Source: Roseivirga sp.
GTDB lineage: Bacteria; Bacteroidota; Bacteroidia; Cytophagales; Cyclobacteriaceae
NCBI GenBank assembly: GCA_021404565.1
Contig: JAAWWF010000044.1
Span: forward strand, 1 to 64,000
Direction of reading: 5' to 3'
Length of the DNA: 64,000 bases
Under the pieces are notes generated by a model. That model had not been told where the DNA came from, did not search any database, and worked only from the letters and a program-made list of their open reading frames with translations. The position numbers were made by a program, and so were the translations under genes. This document shows, in pieces, positions 15,788 to 24,659 of this stretch (its first letter is position 1; each line of letters starts with the position of its first letter).

Positions 15788-17023
15788 ATGATCAACTTCG
15801 AAAGCTTTGAACTAAGCAACGGCCTGCGGGTTATCGTGCATGAAGACCACACCACACCAATGGCGGTACTCAACATCTTATATGATGTTGGTTCGCGCGA
15901 TGAGCAGGAAGATAAGACGGGTTTTGCCCACCTTTTTGAGCATCTTATGTTTGGTGGCTCAAAACACATTCCCAGCTACGATGAGCCGCTTCAACGGGTC
16001 GGGGGAGATAACAATGCTTTCACCAGCCCTGACATTACCAACTATTACATCACGGTTCCTGCGGTGAATCTGGAAACGGCCTTTTGGCTGGAGTCTGACC
16101 GTATGCTAAGTCTTTCGTTTGATCCGAGGGTGCTTGAGGTGCAGCGTAGTGTGGTTATTGAAGAGTTCAAGCAGCGTTATCTCAACCAACCGTATGGCGA
16201 TGTGATGCTCAAGCTGAGGCCATTGGCCTATGAGAAGCATCCCTATCGCTGGCCCACAATCGGTAAAGAGATCAGCCATATAGAGCAGGCAACCATGGAT
16301 GACGTGAAGTCATTCTTTGCAAAGCACTACCTGCCCAATAATGCCACCATGGTAGTAGCCGGTAATGTTACGGTAAAAGAGGTGGAACGACTGGCTAAGA
16401 AGTGGTTTGGTGGCATTGCTGCCGGTCACAAACCAGAAAGAGCCTTACCTGTTGAGCCGGTCCAGAGCGCCAGGCGTGTATTGGATGTGGAGGCTAAGGT
16501 GCCATCTGATGGCCTATACATGGCCTTTCATATGCCAGGTCGCTTAGATAGTGCCTATTATGCCAGCGATCTCCTGAGCGACATGCTTGGGAGAGGGAAA
16601 TCTTCCAGGTTGTATAACGAGCTGGTTGAGGGTGAAAAGATTTTCCATAATCTGAATGCCTATGTTACGGGTTCCGTTGACCCGGGTTTGCTGATGATTG
16701 AAGGGAAAACCTCGGATGGTATAAATCTGGAAGAAGCCGAAAATGCCGTATGGCGGGTGATTGAGAAATTCCGATCGGAATCTTTCTCGGCAGGGGAGTT
16801 GGACAAGGTGAAAAACAAAGCAGAGTCTACACTGGTTTTTTCTGAGGTAGAGCTATTGAATCGTGCTATGAACCTGGCTTTTGCCACCAATTTGGGCAAT
16901 GCCGACCTGGTCAATCAGGAGGTAGAACAGCTACAGCGTGTTACCAAAGAAGAAGTGCTGCAGCAGGCTGATAGCATTTTAAGAGAGTCCAACGTTTCTG
17001 TGCTCAAGTATGCTGCTGTTTGA
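15788..17023 (+). CDS. M16-family zinc metallopeptidase
   Basis: A 411-residue insulinase-family peptidase (pitrilysin clan). The inverted zinc site HLFEH is at residues 48-52 with the downstream glutamate region VVIEEFKQRYLNQPYGD, and the second half carries the usual inactive domain with SSRLYNELVEGEKI. The ATG at 15788 (MINFESFEL) is chosen: the upstream TTG reading is hydrophobic and would lie inside the promoter. No signal peptide remains, so it is cytoplasmic. These peptidases degrade peptides; in Bacteroidota an inactive partner gene often follows, but here ispF follows after 26 bases. Confidence 0.93.
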   Translation: MINFESFELSNGLRVIVHEDHTTPMAVLNILYDVGSRDEQEDKTGFAHLFEHLMFGGSKHIPSYDEPLQRVGGDNNAFTSPDITNYYITVPAVNLETAFWLESDRMLSLSFDPRVLEVQRSVVIEEFKQRYLNQPYGDVMLKLRPLAYEKHPYRWPTIGKEISHIEQATMDDVKSFFAKHYLPNNATMVVAGNVTVKEVERLAKKWFGGIAAGHKPERALPVEPVQSARRVLDVEAKVPSDGLYMAFHMPGRLDSAYYASDLLSDMLGRGKSSRLYNELVEGEKIFHNLNAYVTGSVDPGLLMIEGKTSDGINLEEAENAVWRVIEKFRSESFSAGELDKVKNKAESTLVFSEVELLNRAMNLAFATNLGNADLVNQEVEQLQRVTKEEVLQQADSILRESNVSVLKYAAV

Positions 17024-17049
17024 GTTTTGAATAACAAATAACAAAAGAG

Positions 17050-17526
17050 ATGAAAATCAGAGTAGGTTTTGGCTATGATGTGCACAAGCTGGAGGCAGGA
17101 GAAGACTTTTGGCTGGGAGGAATCAAAGTACCACATACACATGGCGCGGTAGGCCATTCAGATGCAGATGTACTCATACATGTAATTTGTGATGCCTTGC
17201 TTGGCGCTGCAAACCTGAGAGATATCGGCTATCACTTTTCAGATCAGGATCCACAGTTTAAAGGCATTGATAGCAAGATTTTGTTGCAAGACGTAGTGAA
17301 GCTCATTACAGATAATGGCTTCTCCATTGGTAACATTGATGCGACCATCTGCTTGCAACGGCCTAAAATAAATCCACATGTGCCCGCCATGAAAACCTGC
17401 CTGGCAGAGGTAATGGGATTGGAGGAAGAAGATGTTTCTATTAAGGCAACCACTACTGAGCGCCTGGGCTTTGTAGGAAAGGAAGAGGGAGTTGCTGCCT
17501 ATGCCACGGTATTAATTCAAAAGTGA
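17050..17526 (+). CDS. ispF: 2-C-methyl-D-erythritol 2,4-cyclodiphosphate synthase
   Basis: A 158-residue enzyme of the MEP isoprenoid pathway; it cyclises CDP-methylerythritol phosphate to MEcPP with release of CMP. Metal ligands are D10, H12 (GYDVH) and H44 (VLIH), and the C-terminal ATTTERLGFVGKEEG segment closes the active site. Length is standard for the homotrimer. Co-transcribed between the peptidase and mnmD; the mnmD start is one base after its stop. Confidence 0.98.
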   Translation: MKIRVGFGYDVHKLEAGEDFWLGGIKVPHTHGAVGHSDADVLIHVICDALLGAANLRDIGYHFSDQDPQFKGIDSKILLQDVVKLITDNGFSIGNIDATICLQRPKINPHVPAMKTCLAEVMGLEEEDVSIKATTTERLGFVGKEEGVAAYATVLIQK

Positions 17527-17527
17527 C

Positions 17528-18208
17528 TTGAAAAGAAAAATAGAGCTTATAACAACGAGTGATGGCTCACATTCTCTGTATCTGCCGGATATGAACGAGA
17601 CTTATCATTCGTCTCATGGAGCACTTACAGAATCACAGCATATCTTTATTGAAGCGGGCCTGCAGTCATACCTGAATGAACATCCCCGCAAACCACTGAA
17701 AATTCTGGAAATAGGTTTCGGAACGGGGCTCAATGCACTTCTTACTCTAAGGTATGCCCTTGAACATCAGGTGAGCATTCATTTTGTTAGCCTGGAGCCT
17801 TTTCCCTTACAGGAAGATGTCTATGGGGTTTTGAACTATGCCAGTCTGTTTACTGATGAGCATGCTAATGCACAGTTTCTGGCTTTGCATGAGGCTGAAT
17901 GGGAAACTGAAGTGAGTATAAGCGACTTTTTTGTATTGCAGAAGAAAGAGCAGCGGCTTGAAGACTTCTCTGATGATACTGATTTCGATTTGATCTTTTT
18001 TGATGCCTTTGCTCCCAGCAAACAGGAAGAGCTCTGGACTTATGAAATACTGGAAAAAACGGTAGGGCTTATGGGTTCATCGGCTGTATTAGTTACCTAT
18101 TGTGCCAGAGGACAATTCAAACGCGATCTTGCTGCATTGGGTCTTAGGGTAGAGACTTTGCCGGGTCCGCCTGGAAAAAAGGAAATGGTGAGGGCTGTTA
18201 AATTATAA
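17528..18208 (+). CDS. mnmD: tRNA mnm5s2U34 methyltransferase MnmD
   Basis: A 226-residue SAM-dependent methyltransferase that finishes the mnm5 modification of U34 in tRNAs, the MnmD half that stands alone when MnmC is not fused. The SAM loop EIGFGTGLNALLTL (about 61-74) and the catalytic-side FFDAFAPSKQEELW (about 157-170) are present, with the conserved opening SDGSHSLYLP and ETYHSSHGAL. The start is TTG at 17528: the conserved N-terminal strand precedes the first ATG (residue 22), so ATG starts would truncate the fold. It abuts ispF. Confidence 0.93.
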   Translation: MKRKIELITTSDGSHSLYLPDMNETYHSSHGALTESQHIFIEAGLQSYLNEHPRKPLKILEIGFGTGLNALLTLRYALEHQVSIHFVSLEPFPLQEDVYGVLNYASLFTDEHANAQFLALHEAEWETEVSISDFFVLQKKEQRLEDFSDDTDFDLIFFDAFAPSKQEELWTYEILEKTVGLMGSSAVLVTYCARGQFKRDLAALGLRVETLPGPPGKKEMVRAVKL

Positions 18209-18282
18209 TATAATGACTTACCCTTTTGGGGAGAGATCATGTTAATAATTGTAAATTCATCACAGCCATAAATATGGGTTCT

Positions 18283-18672
18283 ATGAAAACATGGATTGGT
18301 TTGCTTGCTATTACATGTCTCCTGCTATGCTCAGGTTGCAATGCTGTACAGCTTAGCTCGGGAAAGGTGTTGACCGATGGTACTATCGATATGACCAACC
18401 CTTCTTCCATGGATAAAGATGCCGTCAGGGTTGTGGGTAAGATAGAGAAGGTTAATGACGCTGACGATAAGCGGGGTAGCTTTAATTTGACTTTAGAAAA
18501 GATAGTGAAATACGGGGCTACATTTTCTTCAATGGAACCCAAAGTGGGAACGACTGTAATACTGTCCACACCAGTTGATGTTTCTTTCAATGAAGGAGAT
18601 GTTATCTTGATAGATATTATAACTCCGAGAATTGATAAAGGTGAAAAACCCGTCAGGGTGCGTATGGGTTAA
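18283..18672 (+). CDS. Small lipoprotein
   Basis: A 129-residue lipoprotein: MKTWIGLLAITCLLLCSGC gives a lipobox (LCSGC) with the acylated cysteine at residue 19. The mature part is beta-rich (RVVGKIEKVND, FNLTLEKIVKYG, VGTTVILSTPVDVSF, GDVILIDI), resembling a small OB- or Ig-like barrel, but I do not recognise the family. The ATG at 18283 is chosen because it starts the lipobox signal; the longer frame adds a non-hydrophobic extension. It lies 74 bases after mnmD and 17 bases before the giant T9SS gene. Confidence 0.72.
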   Translation: MKTWIGLLAITCLLLCSGCNAVQLSSGKVLTDGTIDMTNPSSMDKDAVRVVGKIEKVNDADDKRGSFNLTLEKIVKYGATFSSMEPKVGTTVILSTPVDVSFNEGDVILIDIITPRIDKGEKPVRVRMG

Positions 18673-18689
18673 CCCTGGACTAGTCTGGA

Positions 18690-21600
18690 ATGAGCAATAA
18701 AAGGAAATATCAATCCATCTCTGTTTTACTTGGCCTCTGTGTGGCCATAATGGCCGTTGTTTATAGCGGACTGTTGAATGTCAGCACTCAGAAGACAGAG
18801 TCCGCTGCTTTGGTTGAGGATTTCGAAATAGACGAAGACCCTGCCAGTGAAAGCCCTGAAGGCAGATGGCTCTACGAGTTGAATATGCTTAAGGATCCCG
18901 CTACAGGTAAGATACCTGAAGGGATACGTAAGAAAGAACTGGATTATACACTTGATGTTTTGCTCAAAACCACTGGTGATGCTGCCGGTTTTCAAAGTGA
19001 AAGTGCAGACGGAGCTGAAAATAATAGCTTTGTCAGTCATGGCCCTTTTAATCTTGGAGGCCGGACACGGGCACTCGCCCTGGATGTAAATAATGAAAAC
19101 ATAATTCTTGCCGGAGGTGTCAGTGGAGGTATCTGGCGTAGTACCAATGGAGGCGAGTCCTGGATCAAAACCAGCAGCCCAAGAGATTTTCCACCGGTAA
19201 GTACGCTCGTACAAGACCTGAGAGCCGGCCATACCACTGATTGGTACTTTGGAGGAGGAGAGATTGTAGGTAACTCAGCTGCTGCCCCCAGCGCCTTTTA
19301 TTATGGTGATGGTATCTATCGTTCGACTGATGGAGGACTTAGTTGGAATGTGATTGCAGCTACCGAACGAGGTAATAATGTGGATTTTGCCCAGTACAGT
19401 GTCGTCAATGAAATTGCCATCGATCCGTCAAATACATCAGCCACAGAAATCTACGTAGCCGGGCCTGGTCAAATCATCCGAACTACAGATAACTTTGCCA
19501 ATGCGACTGTAGTGCTTGGCCAGGGTAATAGCGGATTAAATGTTTCTGACGTGGTTGTTTCGCCTACTGGTGTGGTATATGCCGTAATCGCTACCTCAGA
19601 CGACAATGGTGCCAATGCAGAAGAAGGAATCTTCATGTCTGCTGACGGTACCAATTGGACCAATATTGATCCTCCTACTGGTCTGCCTGCCATTTACAGA
19701 CGTGCTGAGCTGGCACTGGACCCCAGTGATGAGAACACACTATACCTCATAGGGGGTAACCAGGCAGGGAGTGTTACTGAAGATTTTTTATTCCGGTATA
19801 ACAGAACTACCAGCAATTGGACTGATCTAAGCGATAACATGGGCTCATCTTCTGACATAGGAGAAGGGCATCACTTTCAGCAAGGGTATAATCTGTATGT
19901 AAGAGTACATCCCGGTCAGTCGAATACAGTTTTTACAGGTGGGACTAACCTGTTGAGGTCCACCGATGGTTTCGGAAGTGCAGGCAACAGAGATCAGATT
20001 GGAGGCTACCAGCCTGATGGCAACCCTAATTCCTTTGGAGATTATATCGGGCATCATCCCGATCAGCATACTGCCGTATTTCTGCCTTCAGATCCGAATG
20101 TAATGATTACCGGCAGCGATGGCGGACTTCACAGAACAGAGAATAATCTTCAGGATTTCTCAGGTCCTAACCCTGTGAATTGGCAGTCGCTGAACAACGG
20201 CTACCATACCACCCAGTTCTATGCTATTGACATGCTGAGGGACGCCCGGGGAGATATGCGAATTCCCGGAGGAATGCAGGACAACGGTAGTTGGATCAAT
20301 TATACCAATGATCCGGCAGGAGACTGGACAAGAGAGTTAAGGGGAGATGGTTCATATACCGCCATTACACATAACTCCCTGTATATGTCGGCTCAGGAGG
20401 GCCAGTTGAGGAGATTTGAGTTGAATAGCAGCACCAATGAATTTGTGCAGGTGGCCAATATTCAGCCGAGCGGTAACCTTTCCGAGTTTCTGTTTGTCAA
20501 TCCTTTTATCGTTGATCCCGTGCATAGAGAAAAGCTTTTTGTAGGGGCACAGGGGCGTGTTTATTTTACGAGGGATGTTACACAAAATCCGGGAACAGGA
20601 GGCTGGCAATCTATCACGGCCACCGGGCTTAGTTCGGAAAATGTCAGTGCCCTGGCAGCTTCCATTCAGCCTGAAGGAGTGTTGTACTTTGGTACGCGCA
20701 ATGGCTCTCTTTACAGGGTGAATAATACCCGTAAAGAAAGTACGGGTTTGGCAATCACGGGTGAAAATATGCCTGAAGATGCTACCGTAAGCTCCATCGC
20801 GGTCGATCCGGCCAATGCCGACCGGGTATTCGCCACTTTCTCAAACTATAATGTGATAAGCATCTGGATGTCTGACGATGCTGGGGGGAGCTGGACTTCC
20901 ATTTCAGGGAATCTGGAAGAAAATGCCAATGGTTCCGGGTCAGGGCCTTCCATTCGCTGGATAGAATTGCTACCCGATGGAAATGGAGGAAACCTATATT
21001 TTGTGGCAACATCTGTGGGGCTTTTTATGACCACCACCTTGAATGGCGACAACACTGTTTGGACAGCCCAGAGTGATGATCTGGTTGGTCGTAATCTTAC
21101 CAATATGATCAAAGTAAGGCCTGTTGACGGGCAGGTGGCAGTCTCTACGCACGGTAACGGAGTTTTTGTCGGGACTTATGATGTACGGAACAGTCCTACT
21201 ATCAGCTATTCCATTGTGGTGCCAGATGAAGAGGTGATTTTAAGAGGTCCTACCTCGATTATAGCAGGAGCCGGATTTATCTATCAGTGGAGAAAGGATG
21301 GTGCGGATATTCCCGGAGCTACTTCTTCAGAGTATACGGTGACGGAGCCGGGCACTTATACGCTCAGAATCATAGATGAAATTGACGATTCTGTTGCAGA
21401 ATCGAATGAGTTGGTATTTCTACTGGATGGAGTTGCTCCGGTACTGAGTTCAATCACCAGGCTTAATCCTATTACAGAGGAAACGGAAGCTACTGAGGTC
21501 ACTTTTCAGGTAGCCTTCAGTGAGCCGGTGAATAATGTGGGTGTAAGTGACTTCGAAACCACCGGGGAAGTCTCAGGGCTTATTTCGGCAGTAACACCCA

Positions 21601-22379
21601 TTGTATCAACAGAAGTATTTAATGTTACCGTGAGCAATTTAGGAGGTTCGGGTACGCTCGGTTTGGGCGTGGCTTCCAATACGGATATTGTGGATGTAGC
21701 CGAGAATGCATTTGTGGCTGGCTTTCCTTTGGGCGAAACCTATACTGTTACCGATAATGCCATACCTACAGCTGTCATAAGCCGGCTGGATCCTGCCACC
21801 GAAATTACCAACCGATCGGAAGTGAGTTTTAGCATTTCATTCAGCGAAATTGTTGAAAATGTGGATGCAGCTGACTTTACCTTTTCAAGCACAAGTGTTC
21901 CTTCGGCAGCGATTGAATCAGTGAACTCAGAGGCAGGCGGAAGAGTCTATACTGTCGCCATATCCGGTATTACCGAGAATGGCCTTATTGATCTTGACCT
22001 GGTTAGCAATCATGGTATCACAGACCAGGCCGGTAATGACTTTGCGGGTGAAATCACCAGCGAAGAAACCTTTACCATAGAAAACCTACTGATCACCTCA
22101 ATAGACAATGGTCAATTTGATGCGAAACAAATAAAGGTTCAGCAAAACCCCACAGCCGGACTTTTTAAAGTGGTACTCGGAGATACCTATTTGGGAGGCT
22201 TTACCATGAAAGTGGTCAACAGCAATGGTGCACAAATCTATTCAGCTCAGCAGGATCGTTATCGATCGGGTGAAGAGCTCGAAATAGACCTGACCAGGCT
22301 ACCTGATGGTGTCTATTTGCTCAATACTGCCAATGCAGATCGTAGAGATGTAGTGAAGCTGCTGAAGAAGTCGAATTGA
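18690..22379 (+). CDS. Giant secreted beta-propeller protein with T9SS sorting domain
   Basis: A 1229-residue surface or secreted protein. An N-terminal hydrophobic segment (VLLGLCVAIMAVVYSGLL) directs export. Residues about 110-830 form a BNR/sortilin-like propeller with many Asp-box repeats (SGGIWRSTNGGESW, DGIYRSTDGGLSW, SDDAGGSW) opened by NLGGRTRALALD. An Ig-like segment (YQWRKDGADI) and two homologous cadherin/Big-like domains (ITRLNPITEETEA, ISRLDPATEITNR) follow. The last 85 residues are a type A sorting domain (VQQNPTAGLFKV, LPDGVYLLN, KLLKKSN) for the type IX secretion system. Substrate is unknown; related proteins are loosely called glycosyl hydrolases, but sialidase catalytic residues are not evident. 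Confidence 0.88.
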   Translation: MSNKRKYQSISVLLGLCVAIMAVVYSGLLNVSTQKTESAALVEDFEIDEDPASESPEGRWLYELNMLKDPATGKIPEGIRKKELDYTLDVLLKTTGDAAGFQSESADGAENNSFVSHGPFNLGGRTRALALDVNNENIILAGGVSGGIWRSTNGGESWIKTSSPRDFPPVSTLVQDLRAGHTTDWYFGGGEIVGNSAAAPSAFYYGDGIYRSTDGGLSWNVIAATERGNNVDFAQYSVVNEIAIDPSNTSATEIYVAGPGQIIRTTDNFANATVVLGQGNSGLNVSDVVVSPTGVVYAVIATSDDNGANAEEGIFMSADGTNWTNIDPPTGLPAIYRRAELALDPSDENTLYLIGGNQAGSVTEDFLFRYNRTTSNWTDLSDNMGSSSDIGEGHHFQQGYNLYVRVHPGQSNTVFTGGTNLLRSTDGFGSAGNRDQIGGYQPDGNPNSFGDYIGHHPDQHTAVFLPSDPNVMITGSDGGLHRTENNLQDFSGPNPVNWQSLNNGYHTTQFYAIDMLRDARGDMRIPGGMQDNGSWINYTNDPAGDWTRELRGDGSYTAITHNSLYMSAQEGQLRRFELNSSTNEFVQVANIQPSGNLSEFLFVNPFIVDPVHREKLFVGAQGRVYFTRDVTQNPGTGGWQSITATGLSSENVSALAASIQPEGVLYFGTRNGSLYRVNNTRKESTGLAITGENMPEDATVSSIAVDPANADRVFATFSNYNVISIWMSDDAGGSWTSISGNLEENANGSGSGPSIRWIELLPDGNGGNLYFVATSVGLFMTTTLNGDNTVWTAQSDDLVGRNLTNMIKVRPVDGQVAVSTHGNGVFVGTYDVRNSPTISYSIVVPDEEVILRGPTSIIAGAGFIYQWRKDGADIPGATSSEYTVTEPGTYTLRIIDEIDDSVAESNELVFLLDGVAPVLSSITRLNPITEETEATEVTFQVAFSEPVNNVGVSDFETTGEVSGLISAVTPIVSTEVFNVTVSNLGGSGTLGLGVASNTDIVDVAENAFVAGFPLGETYTVTDNAIPTAVISRLDPATEITNRSEVSFSISFSEIVENVDAADFTFSSTSVPSAAIESVNSEAGGRVYTVAISGITENGLIDLDLVSNHGITDQAGNDFAGEITSEETFTIENLLITSIDNGQFDAKQIKVQQNPTAGLFKVVLGDTYLGGFTMKVVNSNGAQIYSAQQDRYRSGEELEIDLTRLPDGVYLLNTANADRRDVVKLLKKSN

Positions 22380-22389
22380 TCAGCAGAAA

Positions 22390-22965
22390 TTAAATTCTGA
22401 AATCGTACAAACCCTTGTGTGTAATACAGAGATCCAGGGGCACATCAAAGTCATTGGTTTCGATGGTTTCTTCAATGGGAGGTGAGATTGCCAGGCCAAC
22501 CTTAAGTGTGTCTTTTTGACATTGGGCGAGAAAGCGGTCATAGAAACCAGCTCCATAACCAACCCTGTTTCCAAAAGTATCGAAGGCTAACAAGGGCACA
22601 AAAACTAAATCGAGCTGTTCAGGGTCAACTGTTATGCTATGAAGGGGCTCAGGAATCCCGTAGTTGCTTTCCTGTATATCGTCTTCCCGGGTCATGGAGT
22701 GATGACTGAGTATGTTCTTTTTGAAATGGGTTTTGCTGATTACAGGAGTATGCTGTGGTGAATCAATAAGCCAATGGTAGATGGGCCAGGTATTTACTTC
22801 TTTGTTCTTTATAATGGGAAGAAACAAGTGGGTTTTTTGAGATATAGTGCCTTTAATCAGATCGATAGCCTGATCGGATACCAACGTGCAGCGTTGCTGG
22901 TATTCCGTGTCTGAAAGCTCTTTTCGTTCTTTTAAAAACCGTTTCCGAATTGCCTCTTTATTCAT
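22390..22965 (-). CDS. fthC: 5-formyltetrahydrofolate cyclo-ligase
   Basis: A 191-residue ATP-dependent enzyme that converts 5-formyl-THF to 5,10-methenyl-THF and so rescues stored folate. Motifs: basic N-terminus NKEAIRKRFLKERKEL, VFVPLLAFDTFGNRVGYGAGFYDRF (123-145) with the nucleotide-binding glycines, and the C-terminal strand FDVPLDLCIT. It overlaps the end of bshC by 8 bases, so the two are coupled. It converges on the giant gene with a 10-base gap. Confidence 0.95.
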   Translation of the reverse strand: MNKEAIRKRFLKERKELSDTEYQQRCTLVSDQAIDLIKGTISQKTHLFLPIIKNKEVNTWPIYHWLIDSPQHTPVISKTHFKKNILSHHSMTREDDIQESNYGIPEPLHSITVDPEQLDLVFVPLLAFDTFGNRVGYGAGFYDRFLAQCQKDTLKVGLAISPPIEETIETNDFDVPLDLCITHKGLYDFRI

Positions 22966-24544
22966 AGGCCGTGATCAAATGGAACCTGTAGTCGAAAGCA
23001 TCGAAACATTCCATACACGAATCTATAAAATTCGGATCAGGGATATAAAAATTGAGGAAATTGTCTTTTCTCTCCTGAGGGCTTCCTCCGGGAAAGAGTG
23101 CTTCTTTGATGGAGTAGATGCGGTTGACCAGCGTCTCCTGATTTCTCTTTTCAGCCTTGAGCAGTTTCTTTTCAATTTTATGAATACAATTCTCGGTCTT
23201 CTTGCGCTCTGCCGCTACCAGCTTCTCCAGTGTCGGGTCAATGCCCATCGCCTGAGTCATTACTTCATTGAACACGCTGTCAAGTCTTTCCAGTTCTGAA
23301 CCCAATGCCAGCTCATGCGATGAGTTTTCAGAAACCTTTGTCTTGATCAGCTCATTTTCATCTGAAAATATCTCCTCAAAGCTTAAGCCTTCTTTCTTGA
23401 TCTTTGATAAGATATTGGGGGTGACGACTCCGGCAAAATTTCTGGGCATCAATAGAGGGAAGGTGGTTTCAAAGTGCTGGAACACATCTTTTAATTGCAG
23501 CCAGTAAACCAATTCGGAGGGGCCTCCTACGTAAGCAAGATTGGGTAGCAATAACTCCTGATAGAGTGGCCTGAGCACCACGTTAGGACTGAACCGCTCT
23601 GGAAATTCTTCAATCTCTGCTTGCAGGGCTGATTCGCTAAAACGAATGTCTGTATCGAGCACTTCATACATCCCTTCTGAGGACACAATGCGCGAACGAA
23701 CATTGTCCTTCAGGTAAAAGAAGTTGATCTCCCTCGGGAAAACCTGTGTCTTGTAACCAAGGTTTTCGAGTTGCTGGGAGGTGGCTTCAACCAGTTTTTT
23801 GGGAGAACCCTTGAAAATGTCGTCCGTAATTACCGGCTTTAACAAGGTCTTCAGGTTATGATCATCTGCATCAATGACTACCAGCCCCTTATCTCCGAAA
23901 AGGGCGTTTACATAGTGCCTTCCGGCCTCCGCCAGTGTTTTTCTCTTTAGGTATGCTTCTTGAAAAAAGCCGGGAATGCTGATGATCTCTTCGAAAATTG
24001 ACTTGAGCTCTTTGGTGTTAAAACGCCCCACTGCTCCTGTCTGATCAGTGTTCCACGAAAACTTCTTGCCATTGAACCTGAAATGACTGATCTCATCGAA
24101 ATCATGATCTTCTGAGGCCATCCAATAGACAGGGACAAAATTGTATTGCGGGTATTTTTCTTTGAGGCTTTCGCAAGCTCTGATCACCGTCACTATTTTA
24201 TAAATAAAATACAGTGGGCCGGTAAAGATATTCAGCTGGTGACCGGTGGTAATGGTGAAGGTCTTTTGATCTCGGATAAGGTCGATGTTCCTCTTGGTGC
24301 TCTCAGAAAGATCAAAACCCTCATATTGTTTCTCCAAAACCTCTGCTACAACGGTCCGGTGACCTGAAGGGAAGTTCCTGTTTTCAAGCTGGCCTTTGAA
24401 GTTTTCTATTTCAGGCAGTTCCTTGTAAAAGGGGGTTAGCGATTCTTTTCCTCCGATATAGTCCAGAAAAGACTGTGAAAAGCTATTGGTTGATGCAAAT
24501 GGAATTTTAGAAAGTAGTGCAGACTCCTTTTCCTGAACGGTCAT
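22958..24544 (-). CDS. bshC: Bacillithiol synthase BshC
   Basis: A 528-residue enzyme that adds cysteine to GlcN-malate in the last step of bacillithiol synthesis. The Rossmann-like N-terminal part has TITTGHQLNIFTGPLYFIYKI and VYWMASEDHDFDE, both hallmarks of the family; a coiled-coil stretch (about 405-480) precedes the C-terminal domain ending YRFHLITAYE. Length is normal. bshA and bshB are not in this window. Co-transcribed with fthC, 115 bases after rimO. Confidence 0.96.
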   Translation of the reverse strand: MTVQEKESALLSKIPFASTNSFSQSFLDYIGGKESLTPFYKELPEIENFKGQLENRNFPSGHRTVVAEVLEKQYEGFDLSESTKRNIDLIRDQKTFTITTGHQLNIFTGPLYFIYKIVTVIRACESLKEKYPQYNFVPVYWMASEDHDFDEISHFRFNGKKFSWNTDQTGAVGRFNTKELKSIFEEIISIPGFFQEAYLKRKTLAEAGRHYVNALFGDKGLVVIDADDHNLKTLLKPVITDDIFKGSPKKLVEATSQQLENLGYKTQVFPREINFFYLKDNVRSRIVSSEGMYEVLDTDIRFSESALQAEIEEFPERFSPNVVLRPLYQELLLPNLAYVGGPSELVYWLQLKDVFQHFETTFPLLMPRNFAGVVTPNILSKIKKEGLSFEEIFSDENELIKTKVSENSSHELALGSELERLDSVFNEVMTQAMGIDPTLEKLVAAERKKTENCIHKIEKKLLKAEKRNQETLVNRIYSIKEALFPGGSPQERKDNFLNFYIPDPNFIDSCMECFDAFDYRFHLITAYE

Positions 24545-24659
24545 AAATACTTAGTTACAGCAGAGAATAATGATTGGCTCAATTAACGGGATTAGCCCCT
24601 AATGAAAAACGTTTTTTTGATGAGCATCAAAATCTAAACTCTGTAACAGGGTGATAGGT

